This document shows positions 7,997 through 14,319 of a stretch of DNA of 18,814 bases, piece by piece; the stretch's first letter is position 1, and the number at the start of each line of letters is the position of its first letter. The stretch lies in NCBI GenBank assembly GCA_946626905.1, contig CAMOVA010000013.1, positions 1 to 18,814 of the forward strand, written 5' to 3'. The notes below the pieces were generated by a model, which saw only the letters and a program-made list of their open reading frames with translations, ran no database searches and was not told the DNA's origin. Source of the DNA: an uncultured Bacillota bacterium (lineage in GTDB: Bacteria > Bacillota_I > Bacilli_A > RF39 > UBA660). The position numbers and the translations under genes are program-made.

Positions 7997-9814
7997 TTAT
8001 TTTTCTTCAAATTCAGCGTCCATTACTGTATCATCTTTTTTATCATCAGTTGATTCAGTATTATTTTGTTCTTGAGCTTCTTTAGCTGCTTCTTCATAAA
8101 CTTTTGTTGCGAAAGCCATTGCTGTTTCTTGTAACTTATCTTTTTTAGCTTTAATATCATCAATATTATTGCTTTCTAATGCAGCTTTTAAATCTTTGAT
8201 TTCTTCTTCTGCTTTTTCTTTATCTTTAGAATCTATCTTATCTCCTAAATCCTTAATAGATTTTTCAGTTTGGAACACTAATTGTTCAGCTTCATTTTTA
8301 ACATCTGCTTCTTCTTTTCTTTTTTCATCAGCTTCACGATTTGCTTCAGCTTCTTTTACCATTTTATCAATTTCATCGTCAGATAAATTTGTTGAAGAAG
8401 TTATTGTAATTGATTGTTCTTTATTTGTTCCTAAATCTTTTGCTTTTACATTAACAATACCGTTAGCATCTATATCAAATGTAACTTCAATTTGAGGTAC
8501 ACCACGTGGTGCGGCTGGTATATTTGTTAATTGGAAACGACCTAATGTTTTGTTATCACTAGCCATTGGTCTTTCACCTTGTAATACATGAATATCAACA
8601 GCTGGTTGATTATCAGCAGCAGTTGAGAATACTTGAGATTTTGAAGTTGGAATTGTTGTATTTCTTGGAATTAAAACTGTACAAACATTTCCTAAAGTTT
8701 CTATTCCAAGTGATAATGGTGTTACATCAAGTAATACTATATCATCAACTTCACCTTGTAAAACACCACCTTGAATAGCTGCTCCCATAGCAACAACTTC
8801 ATCAGGGTTAACTCCCTTAGATGGTTCTTTACCTAATTCATTTTTAATTAAATCTACAACTTTTGGAATACGAGTAGATCCACCAACTAATAATATTTTA
8901 TCGATATCACCTTTAGATAAATTTGCATCTTTTAAAGCTTTTCTAACTGGTTCTAATGTAGAATCTAATAAATCAGAAATTAAATCTTCAAATTTTGCTT
9001 TTGTTAAATTAACAGATAAATGAAGTGGTCCATTTTCACCTTGTGTTATAAATGGAATAGATATTTCAGTAGAAGTCATTCCACTTAAATCTTTTTTAGC
9101 TTTTTCTGATGCATCTTTAACTCTTTGCATAGCCATTTTATCAGAAGATAAATCAATTCCGTTTTCACGTTTGAATTCATCAACTAAATAATCCATAATA
9201 CGATTGTCAAAGTCATCTCCACCTAAGTGGTTATTACCACTAGTTGATAAAACTTCAAATACACCGTCTCCAAGTTCTAGAATAGATACGTCAAAAGTAC
9301 CTCCACCTAAATCATAAACTAATATTTTTTCATTTTTATCTTGTTTATCTAGTCCATATGCTAAAGCAGCAGCTGTTGGTTCATTAATAATTCTTTCTAC
9401 TTCTAAACCAGCAATTTTACCAGCATCTTTTGTTGCTTGTCTTTGTGAATCATTGAAATATGCTGGAACTGTAATAACAGCTTTAGTAACTTTTTCCCCT
9501 AAATATTCTTCTGCAGTTTTCTTTAAATCTCCAAGAATCATAGCACTAATTTCTTGTGGAGTATATTTTTTACCATTAACTTCCACTTTTTTATCAGTAC
9601 CCATATCTCTTTTTATAGAATAAACAACATTAGGATTTGTAATCATTTGGTTTTTTGCTTTAATACCTACTATTGTTTCACCATCTTTAAATGCTACTAC
9701 AGATGGTGTTGTTCTACTACCTTCTGGATTAGCTATTACTTTTGCTTCTCCACCTTCATAAACACTAACACAACTATTTGTTGTACCTAAATCAATACCT
9801 ATAATTTTACTCAT
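7997..9814 (-). CDS. dnaK: Chaperone protein DnaK (Hsp70)
   Basis: ATP-driven Hsp70 chaperone, cytoplasmic, working with DnaJ and GrpE. From the chosen start it has 605 residues. The nucleotide-binding domain (about 1-360) begins MSKIIGIDLGTTNSC and contains VYDLGGGTFDVSIL and LVGGSTRIPKV. The linker with DVTPLSLGIET, the beta-sandwich client-binding domain and a helical lid follow, ending in VMDAEFEEK, a usual Bacillota-type tail. A GTG seven codons upstream would also open the frame. I prefer the ATG at 9814, with AAGGTG six bases upstream and the conserved N-terminus. The first 8 bases overlap the end of grpE, suggesting translational coupling. Confidence 0.97.
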   Translation of the reverse strand: MSKIIGIDLGTTNSCVSVYEGGEAKVIANPEGSRTTPSVVAFKDGETIVGIKAKNQMITNPNVVYSIKRDMGTDKKVEVNGKKYTPQEISAMILGDLKKTAEEYLGEKVTKAVITVPAYFNDSQRQATKDAGKIAGLEVERIINEPTAAALAYGLDKQDKNEKILVYDLGGGTFDVSILELGDGVFEVLSTSGNNHLGGDDFDNRIMDYLVDEFKRENGIDLSSDKMAMQRVKDASEKAKKDLSGMTSTEISIPFITQGENGPLHLSVNLTKAKFEDLISDLLDSTLEPVRKALKDANLSKGDIDKILLVGGSTRIPKVVDLIKNELGKEPSKGVNPDEVVAMGAAIQGGVLQGEVDDIVLLDVTPLSLGIETLGNVCTVLIPRNTTIPTSKSQVFSTAADNQPAVDIHVLQGERPMASDNKTLGRFQLTNIPAAPRGVPQIEVTFDIDANGIVNVKAKDLGTNKEQSITITSSTNLSDDEIDKMVKEAEANREADEKRKEEADVKNEAEQLVFQTEKSIKDLGDKIDSKDKEKAEEEIKDLKAALESNNIDDIKAKKDKLQETAMAFATKVYEEAAKEAQEQNNTESTDDKKDDTVMDAEFEEK

Positions 9815-10442
9815 TTTTATCACCTTTTCCTTCACTAACTTTAACCATTGCTGGTCTTAAAACTTTATCTTTTAAAATATAACCTTTTCTTAATACATCA
9901 ACAACTGTACCTGGCTCTTTATCACAAACTTCAGTCATAACAGCTTGATGATATGTTGGATCAAATGGTTTATCAACTCCATCAATTGGTTTTATATCAT
10001 ATTTTTCTAAAATACCAACCAAATTTCCATAAATCATTTTAAATCCTTGTAAAAATTTTGAAACTTCATCATCTAAATTAGTATCATCCATTTTAATAGC
10101 ACTTTCAAAATTATCAATTATAGGAAGCATTTCTGTTACTAAATCTTCATCTTTATATTTTAACAAACGAGATACTTCTTCATCTTTTCTTTTACGATAA
10201 TTAATAGCTTCTGCTTTTTCACGTAATAATTTATCATTTAATTCATTTATTAAAAGAAGCGCTTTATCTAATTCTTTATCATGATGTTTCTTTTTACATT
10301 TCTTTTCTTTTTTATCTTCACAAGTGCACTCTTTACCTTCATTACACCCACAATTGCAGTTATCTTCACAAGTGCATTCTTTACCTTCATTACATCCACA
10401 ATTGCAATTTTCATTACAATTACATTCTTTTTCTTTTTCCAT
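9807..10442 (-). CDS. grpE: Nucleotide exchange factor GrpE with a cysteine-rich N-terminal extension
   Basis: Releases ADP from DnaK. The 211-residue protein has a standard GrpE region from about residue 57: a long coiled coil (LINELNDKLLREKAEAINYRKR), then the beta domain ending around GYILKDKVLRPAMVKVSEG. Residues 1-50 are unusual. They hold 13 cysteines, including a perfect tandem of the 16-residue unit NCNCGCNEGKECTCED (12-27 and 28-43), followed by a Lys/His-rich stretch (KKKHH). The C-x-C spacing resembles small metal-binding peptides, so a metal-binding or redox-sensing tail is a reasonable guess only. The ATG at 10442 follows AGGTG, which overlaps the hrcA stop. It precedes dnaK with an 8-base overlap. 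Confidence 0.95.
   Translation of the reverse strand: MEKEKECNCNENCNCGCNEGKECTCEDNCNCGCNEGKECTCEDKKEKKCKKKHHDKELDKALLLINELNDKLLREKAEAINYRKRKDEEVSRLLKYKDEDLVTEMLPIIDNFESAIKMDDTNLDDEVSKFLQGFKMIYGNLVGILEKYDIKPIDGVDKPFDPTYHQAVMTEVCDKEPGTVVDVLRKGYILKDKVLRPAMVKVSEGKGDKNE
10314..10409 (-). repeat. Tandem 48-bp repeat inside grpE
   Basis: Two adjacent 48-bp units (10409-10362 and 10361-10314) encode identical 16-residue peptides. They differ at three positions, all synonymous. The protein sequence has therefore been kept while the DNA drifted, which argues for selection on the cysteine-rich unit rather than a very recent slippage event. Confidence 0.9.
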
Positions 10443-10449
10443 AATTCAC

Positions 10450-11439
10450 CTACATTTTTTCTATATTTTCTTTTATATATTCTAGCAATTTTGTTGCTCT
10501 ATTATATTCCATACGTTTTGGTCCAACTATTGCGATTGTACCTTCTTCGCCATCTTTATTATATTTTGCTTTTATTATAGTTACATCATCATCAAATTCA
10601 GTTTCGCTACCTATATATATATTAATTCCATTTTCATTTTCTTTTATATGTTTAATATAATTTTCATCTTCAAATTTAGAAATAATTTTTTTAATCTTAT
10701 TCGAATCACTAAATTCTGGTTGATTTAATATATTAGCTCTACCTTTCATTTTGACATTTGAATCATTAGTAACATCATTAATAAAGTTACAAAAAGCGTC
10801 AAATAATTTCTTTTGATAATTAACATTATCATTTATGATAGGTTTTACCTCAAATTCAAGTTTTTGTAATACCAAATCTAAAGGTGTCCCTATTATATGT
10901 TTGTTAATTAAATCAACAGTTTGTTTTATTTCAATTAGTGAAATATCTTCATCAATACTAAATGTTCTATTTTGAACATGACCTGTATCAGTAACAATAA
11001 TAGCTACTAATGTATTATCAGTAACAGGAATTACTTCTACTTTACTTAAACAAGTACTTTTTGAAGAATTACCTAATGAAATAATTGTGTAGCTTGTAAG
11101 TTCAGAAACAATCTCCAAACTTTTCTCAATCGCATCACTAAGTATTAATGAATTATTTTTAAATATTTGTTGTAATTTTAATACATCATCACCAGTTAAT
11201 TCTTTAGGAACCATAATATTATCAACATAATATCTATAACCAGCTTCACTAGGAATTCTACCAGATGAAGTATGTGTCTTTTCAAGATATCCCAAATCTT
11301 CTAAATAACTCATTTCATTTCTAATTGTTGCACTAGAACATTTTAATTTTTCTTCCAATGATTTTGAACCAATTGGTCTAGCTGTTTTAATATAATCTTC
11401 AACAATTAATTTTAACAATTCTGTTTGTCGATTATTCAT
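10450..11439 (-). CDS. hrcA: Heat-inducible transcription repressor HrcA
   Basis: Repressor of class I heat-shock genes that binds CIRCE and needs GroE for activity in known systems. The 329 residues comprise an N-terminal winged-helix domain (about 1-75; NNRQTELLKLIVEDYI, GSKSLEEKL, SSATIRNEMSYLEDLGYLEKTHTSSGR) and the C-terminal HrcA domain ending in GPKRMEYNRATKLLEYI. The ATG at 11439 follows a strong AGGAGGT (11451-11445). It is first in the operon and autoregulated, as two CIRCE elements flank its promoter. grpE follows after seven bases. Confidence 0.96.
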   Translation of the reverse strand: MNNRQTELLKLIVEDYIKTARPIGSKSLEEKLKCSSATIRNEMSYLEDLGYLEKTHTSSGRIPSEAGYRYYVDNIMVPKELTGDDVLKLQQIFKNNSLILSDAIEKSLEIVSELTSYTIISLGNSSKSTCLSKVEVIPVTDNTLVAIIVTDTGHVQNRTFSIDEDISLIEIKQTVDLINKHIIGTPLDLVLQKLEFEVKPIINDNVNYQKKLFDAFCNFINDVTNDSNVKMKGRANILNQPEFSDSNKIKKIISKFEDENYIKHIKENENGINIYIGSETEFDDDVTIIKAKYNKDGEEGTIAIVGPKRMEYNRATKLLEYIKENIEKM

Positions 11440-11452
11440 AACTCACCTCCTA

Positions 11453-11478
11453 TTAGCACTCTATCCAACAACTGCTAA
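11453..11478 (-). promoter_or_regulatory. CIRCE operator, start-site copy
   Basis: The minus strand reads TTAGCAGTT, 8 bases, GAGTGCTAA. One arm is the perfect CIRCE half-site and the other matches 7 of 9. The spacer is one base shorter than the standard nine. It covers the expected transcription start (near 11476) and ends two bases before the hrcA ribosome binding site. Confidence 0.8.
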
Positions 11479-11482
11479 TCTC

Positions 11483-11511
11483 ATTATACTATTATGCACT
11501 AGCAATGTCAA
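11483..11511 (-). promoter_or_regulatory. Consensus SigA promoter of the hrcA operon
   Basis: A perfect TTGACA (11511-11506), exactly 17 bases, and a perfect TATAAT (11488-11483). It is the best consensus promoter in the window and sits between two CIRCE operators, fitting a strong promoter held down by HrcA until heat stress. Confidence 0.93.
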
Positions 11512-11525
11512 TATATGAGTGCTAA
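11499..11525 (-). promoter_or_regulatory. CIRCE operator, -35 copy
   Basis: The minus strand reads TTAGCACTC, 9 bases, CATTGCTAG. One arm is perfect, the other keeps the TGCTA core, and the spacing is standard. It overlaps the -35 box of the hrcA promoter, so HrcA bound here would block RNA polymerase directly. Confidence 0.8.
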
Positions 11526-11535
11526 TTTTACATTT

Positions 11536-12222
11536 TTATATTTCTACTATACTTTTTATATGTTTTATAATCTTTTTTTCTATTCTTGAAATATATGATT
11601 GACTTATTCCAAGCATATTAGCAACATCCTTTTGAGTCATCTCTTCATGACCAAATAAACCGTATCTTAAAATCATTATTTCTTTATCCCTATCATTTAA
11701 TTTATCTATTTCTTGCTTTAACAATTCTTTTTCTGTTTCTTCTTCAATACCTTTAGTAACTATATCATTTTCTGTACCTAATATATCTTCCAAATGAAGT
11801 TCATTACCTTCAGCATCATAACTTAAACTATCTTCAAAACTAACTTCACTTCTTCTTCTTTTATTTTTCCTTAAATACATAAGTATCTCATTATCAATAC
11901 ACCTTGATGCATAAGTTGCTAATTTAATATTTTTATCAAGTTTATATGTATTAACTCCTTTGATTAGACCTATTGTTCCAATACTAACTAAATCTTCTAA
12001 ATCTACTTTAGTATTTTCATATTTCTTTGCCAAAAAAACAACTAATCTTAAATTGTGTTCAATTAATTTTTGTCTTGCTTTTATATCACCATTCATAGAT
12101 AAAGCAATATAATCTAATTCTATTTCTTTTGATAATGGTGGTGGTAACTTATCCGCGCTTCCTATAAAAAAGACATTATTTTTTTTAAGAATTCTTTTTA
12201 TTATATATATTATTTTTTTCAT
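11536..12222 (-). CDS. sigE: Sporulation sigma factor SigE precursor
   Basis: Mother-cell RNA polymerase sigma factor of early sporulation, made as inactive pro-SigE. From the chosen ATG it has 228 residues. It starts with a basic hydrophobic pro-sequence (about 1-18, MKKIIYIIKRILKK) and a cleavage-region motif VFFIG corresponding to VYYIG in Bacillus. Then come LPPPLS, region 2 (LIEHNLRLVVFLAKKYEN, DLVSIGTIGLIKGVNTY, LATYASRCIDNEILMYLRKNKR) and region 4 (LNDRDKEIMILRYGLFG, TQKDVANMLGISQSYISRIEK). The ATG at 12222 lies one base after the spoIIGA stop with GGAGGG upstream; an ATG nine codons earlier lacks a good site. No sigG follows: hrcA is next, with no clear terminator between. Confidence 0.95.
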   Translation of the reverse strand: MKKIIYIIKRILKKNNVFFIGSADKLPPPLSKEIELDYIALSMNGDIKARQKLIEHNLRLVVFLAKKYENTKVDLEDLVSIGTIGLIKGVNTYKLDKNIKLATYASRCIDNEILMYLRKNKRRRSEVSFEDSLSYDAEGNELHLEDILGTENDIVTKGIEEETEKELLKQEIDKLNDRDKEIMILRYGLFGHEEMTQKDVANMLGISQSYISRIEKKIIKHIKSIVEI

Positions 12223-12223
12223 A

Positions 12224-13009
12224 TTATCCCTCCAATATTTCTGTACCAAATATACAGTCTATTCCTTCCATATTTATTTTTTTTGGTGATAAACCTATTA
12301 ATACTTTTTTAGAAATTTCTTTATTATCAATTACAATTTTATCTACACTAAAACACTTTATTAACGAATGATTGTTTATAGTATCTATAGGTACTAAAAA
12401 ATAATCTTTTATATTATTTCCTTTTAAAGAAGATTCATTAATAATCATAATAGGCTTATTAAAAAACGGATCTTTTAGTTTATTGCCTGTATCTAAAAAT
12501 GCATTTAACTTTAAAAGCGAACCATTCAAATATATGTCTAGTTTATAATAATAATGAAAATTTCTTTTTAAATCATATATACTTTTTATATAAAAATATA
12601 AAACAATAGGACTTAAAATCATTAATATTAAAAAATGATTACTTATTTTATTAAAATAGAAAACAAACCCCTCCTTTTTAAATGATGTTTCTAATTCTAA
12701 CAAATATAAAGAACCAGCCAATATAATACTAACTAAATAAAAATATAATACATTTCTAATAAAATAAGTTATATTTTTATATCCAAAAGATGTTAGTATT
12801 ATCATCAAACTAATAAAGAATTTAAATATCAATAATTCAATATTATTAATATTTATAAAGAAAATTAATAATGAAAACGCCCCAATAATTGATCCTAAAA
12901 AAATTCTTTTTAATTTAATATTTCGTTTAAGTAAAATTGTTACTGTTAATAATAATAAAAAATCATAAGAAAAATTAATAATAAATATTAGATCTAAATA
13001 AACTTGCAT
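12224..13009 (-). CDS. spoIIGA: Pro-SigE processing aspartic protease SpoIIGA
   Basis: Membrane aspartic protease that removes the SigE pro-sequence at the sporulation septum in known spore-formers. The 261 residues are somewhat shorter than Bacillus SpoIIGA (about 309). The N-terminal half has about five hydrophobic helices. The soluble C-terminal half contains the active-site motif FLDTGNKLKDP followed by NKPIMIINES, and ends with CIFGTEILEG. Its pairing with sigE one base downstream strongly supports the call. The start at 13009 has GGTG five bases upstream. The yqeY terminator lies just before it and I see no consensus SigA promoter, so it probably depends on a sporulation-specific activator or on readthrough. 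Confidence 0.92.
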   Translation of the reverse strand: MQVYLDLIFIINFSYDFLLLLTVTILLKRNIKLKRIFLGSIIGAFSLLIFFININNIELLIFKFFISLMIILTSFGYKNITYFIRNVLYFYLVSIILAGSLYLLELETSFKKEGFVFYFNKISNHFLILMILSPIVLYFYIKSIYDLKRNFHYYYKLDIYLNGSLLKLNAFLDTGNKLKDPFFNKPIMIINESSLKGNNIKDYFLVPIDTINNHSLIKCFSVDKIVIDNKEISKKVLIGLSPKKINMEGIDCIFGTEILEG

Positions 13010-13029
13010 AATATCACCAAAATAATCAT

Positions 13030-13055
13030 AAAAAAAAAGACAGATAAAATCTGTC
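13030..13055 (-). terminator. Terminator after yqeY
   Basis: GACAGAT and its complement ATCTGTC (13039-13045 and 13049-13055) form a 7-bp stem with a short loop, followed by nine Ts (13038-13030). It ends the rpsU-yqeY transcript just before spoIIGA. Confidence 0.88.
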
Positions 13056-13058
13056 GTT

Positions 13059-13502
13059 TTATAAACTACTTAATTTATTTTTAATAATAGCACTAACTTG
13101 TCCCATATCTGCCTTACCATTTAATTTTGATGTTGCTTCTCTCATAATAGCACCCATATCTCTCATACTTGTAGGTTGTACTTCACTAAATATTTCGTCT
13201 ATTATTTTATTAACTTCATCTTCACTTAATTGTTCTGGCATATATTTATTTAATATTTCTATTTCACTATTTGTAGCATCTATTAAATCTTGTCTATTAC
13301 CTTTTTCATATTCAACAATTGATTCTTTTCTAGTTTTTATTTGCTTTGAAATTACAGAAATTACTTCATCATCAGTTAATTCACGTTTTTTATTTAATTC
13401 TTCCATTTGCATAGCACCTTTAACCATACGAATAACTGATAAAGTTAATTTATCTTGTGCCTTCATTGCTTCTTTTAAATCATCTAATATTCTTTGTCTC
13501 AT
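13059..13502 (-). CDS. yqeY: YqeY/GatB-like domain protein
   Basis: A 147-residue member of the YqeY family, related to the tail domain of GatB and thought to interact with tRNA or amidotransferase partners; its exact role is not settled. It shows the typical RQRILDDLKEAMKAQDK start, VIRMVKGA, EIEILNKYMPEQLSEDEV, MRDMGAIMREA and a small C-terminal helical domain. The ATG at 13502 has AAAGGTG five bases upstream; an in-frame ATG five codons earlier falls inside that site and is unlikely. It follows rpsU, a common Bacillota arrangement, through a hairpin that may reduce transcription. Confidence 0.93.
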   Translation of the reverse strand: MRQRILDDLKEAMKAQDKLTLSVIRMVKGAMQMEELNKKRELTDDEVISVISKQIKTRKESIVEYEKGNRQDLIDATNSEIEILNKYMPEQLSEDEVNKIIDEIFSEVQPTSMRDMGAIMREATSKLNGKADMGQVSAIIKNKLSSL

Positions 13503-13515
13503 AGTATCACCTTTC

Positions 13516-13537
13516 AAAAAAAGCCTTATTGGCTTTT
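13516..13537 (-). terminator. Hairpin with T run between rpsU and yqeY
   Basis: AAAAGCC and GGCTTTT (13537-13531 and 13525-13519) form a 7-bp stem with a 5-base loop, and a T run overlaps and follows the second arm to 13516. It overlaps the rpsU stop. As yqeY has no promoter of its own that I can see, this is probably a partial terminator giving far more rpsU than yqeY mRNA. Confidence 0.75.
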
Positions 13538-13730
13538 AGTATCTTTCTCTATTACGTCTACGACTATTTTTAATATTTTCTTTTTTCTCTTTTCTTCTTT
13601 TTGCTCCAGGTTTTAAATATCCTTCTTGTCTTTCGCGTACTTTTTTAGAGAGACCATCTTTAACATTTTTTTGTTTTAATGTTCTAAGTGCACTATCAAC
13701 ATTACCATTTCTAACGATAACTTTTGTCAT
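13536..13730 (-). CDS. rpsU: 30S ribosomal protein S21
   Basis: Small basic protein of the 30S subunit. The 64 residues fit the family: TKVIVRNGNVDSALRTLKQKN is the conserved start, followed by a very Lys/Arg-rich tail ending in RRRNRERY. A strong AGGGAGGG precedes the ATG at 13730. It has its own promoter and is followed by a hairpin, then yqeY. Nothing unusual. Confidence 0.96.
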   Translation of the reverse strand: MTKVIVRNGNVDSALRTLKQKNVKDGLSKKVRERQEGYLKPGAKRRKEKKENIKNSRRRNRERY

Positions 13731-13762
13731 TACTAATCCCTCCCTTCATAAGTACTAAAGTA

Positions 13763-13791
13763 ATTATAACACCTAATTCTTTATTATTCAA
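13763..13791 (-). promoter_or_regulatory. SigA-type promoter of rpsU
   Basis: TTGAAT (13791-13786), 17 bases, TATAAT (13768-13763), with an extended -10 TG at 13771-13770. It lies between the bacteriocin-cluster terminator and rpsU, so rpsU is transcribed independently of the cluster. Confidence 0.85.
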
Positions 13792-13810
13792 CCTTTTTTT
13801 ATTGTAATCA

Positions 13811-13839
13811 AAAGAAAAAAAGGATATTAAATCCTTTTT
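13811..13839 (-). terminator. Terminator of the bacteriocin cluster
   Basis: AAAAAGGAT and ATCCTTTTT (13839-13831 and 13825-13817) form a 9-bp stem with a 5-base loop, followed by more Ts. It closes the peptide-gene transcript and isolates rpsU. Confidence 0.85.
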
Positions 13840-13933
13840 ACGCAAACAATTTTATAAGATATTTGCTTAATTGATATAAATCATAAATATCAATTGGTAT
13901 AAAAGAAATCAGTATTATCTTTCTTAACCGCAT
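13838..13933 (-). CDS. Possible 31-residue cationic membrane peptide
   Basis: The ORF starts within the last four codons of the second peptide gene and ends at the cluster terminator. The product begins MRLRKIILISFIP and ends YLIKLFA: a basic N-terminus, one hydrophobic stretch and an amphipathic tail. No leader with a double glycine and no good ribosome binding site are visible, so translation would depend on coupling to the gene it overlaps by 10 bases. It could be a very small immunity or accessory peptide, or a chance ORF. A 9-bp inverted repeat inside it could mean the region acts as RNA instead. Confidence 0.3.
   Translation of the reverse strand: MRLRKIILISFIPIDIYDLYQLSKYLIKLFA
13869..13895 (-). 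repeat. Perfect 9-bp inverted repeat downstream of the peptide genes
   Basis: AATTGATAT (13869-13877) and its complement ATATCAATT (13887-13895) flank a 9-base spacer. It lies 30-60 bases before the cluster terminator. It could be an mRNA 3' hairpin or an operator-like palindrome. Confidence 0.6.
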
Positions 13934-14082
13934 AATTTTTTTGTTTTTATTCTTCGTATAGCTCCGCCTAAACTTCTGCCCATTTCTAAAAGAAAAGTTG
14001 CTCCTCTAACCAATTGATTTAAAAATGAAGCAGAAATATTATAAGCCCCACCAATTATACTTTTTAATTCATTATCTGTCAT
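13924..14082 (-). CDS. Double-glycine-leader peptide 2 (class IIb bacteriocin-like)
   Basis: A 52-residue precursor. The leader MTDNELKSIIGG fits the double-glycine consensus: Glu at -8, Leu at -7, Ile at -4, Gly-Gly at -2/-1. Cleavage after Gly12 would release a 40-residue peptide starting AYNISASFLN, with a GxxxG motif (Gly35-Gly39) in the middle helix and a strongly basic end (RRIKTKK) plus one cysteine (Cys51). GxxxG motifs and a paired gene are typical of two-peptide pore-forming bacteriocins. Its ATG overlaps the stop of peptide 1 as ATGA, so the two should be made together. The C39 exporter upstream is the obvious processing partner. The gene is too short for ordinary ORF finders. Activity is inferred, not shown. 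Confidence 0.85.
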   Translation of the reverse strand: MTDNELKSIIGGAYNISASFLNQLVRGATFLLEMGRSLGGAIRRIKTKKLCG

Positions 14083-14213
14083 TTGTTACATGATAATGGT
14101 CTTATATAACCATCTATTAATCCTATTAAAAAACTTATACCTGCGCCAACCAAAAGACCTATACCCCATTTTTTTCTTCCACCAATTATACTTTTTAATT
14201 CACTATCTGTCAT
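14048..14213 (-). repeat. 35-bp direct repeat encoding the two leaders
   Basis: 14179-14213 and 14048-14082 are identical at 34 of 35 positions. They encode the leaders of both peptides up to the second Gly codon. The sequences after the cleavage site are unrelated. This looks like leader duplication or gene conversion with independent mature parts. Confidence 0.93.
14079..14213 (-). CDS. Double-glycine-leader peptide 1 (class IIb bacteriocin-like)
   Basis: A 44-residue precursor with leader MTDSELKSIIGG, one residue different from that of peptide 2. Cleavage after Gly12 would give a 32-residue peptide: a basic start (RKKW), then a Gly-rich hydrophobic helix with two GxxxG motifs (Gly19-Gly23, Gly31-Gly35), ending near RPLSCNK with a single cysteine (Cys42). 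The ATG at 14213 is preceded by AAAGGTGG at good spacing, a stronger site than for peptide 2, which relies on ATGA coupling. The stop is TGA, uncommon in this window. Together with peptide 2 and the C39 exporter it forms a likely two-component bacteriocin. A signalling role is the main alternative, but no sensor-kinase pair is present. Confidence 0.85.
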   Translation of the reverse strand: MTDSELKSIIGGRKKWGIGLLVGAGISFLIGLIDGYIRPLSCNK

Positions 14214-14256
14214 ACAACCACCTTTCTAATTTATTTTAAAAATAGAACATTTAATT

Positions 14257-14316
14257 TTATAAGAATATAAATCTAGCAATAACTCTTACTACTCTTAATA
14301 CTTTTCTAAAAAACAT
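14257..14316 (-). CDS. Possible 19-residue cationic peptide
   Basis: A short ORF starting three bases after the exporter stop codon, with AAAGGA (inside the exporter's last codons) about eight bases upstream. The product is MFFRKVLRVVRVIARFIFL: Arg/Lys alternating with hydrophobic residues, as in a small membrane-active helix, with no leader. It lies between the exporter and the peptide genes in the same direction. Its length is close to chance, so it may not be a gene; a leaderless toxin or an immunity-like peptide are possibilities. Confidence 0.25.
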   Translation of the reverse strand: MFFRKVLRVVRVIARFIFL

Positions 14317-14319
14317 ATA

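Noticed and set aside
9812..9835. GTG start for dnaK at 9835
   Set aside because: The ATG at 9814 has AAGGTG at the right distance and gives the conserved SKIIGIDLGTT N-terminus; the GTG would add seven unconserved residues.
10281..10580. Plus-strand ORF of 99 codons over grpE/hrcA, rich in Phe/Thr
   Set aside because: It is antisense to the cysteine repeat of grpE and the end of hrcA; its composition is the complement of those codons and no ribosome binding site is seen.
13052..13058. TGTCGTT on the plus strand upstream of spoIIGA, resembling a Spo0A box
   Set aside because: It differs from TGTCGAA at a key position and mostly coincides with the yqeY terminator stem, so the match is easily explained otherwise.
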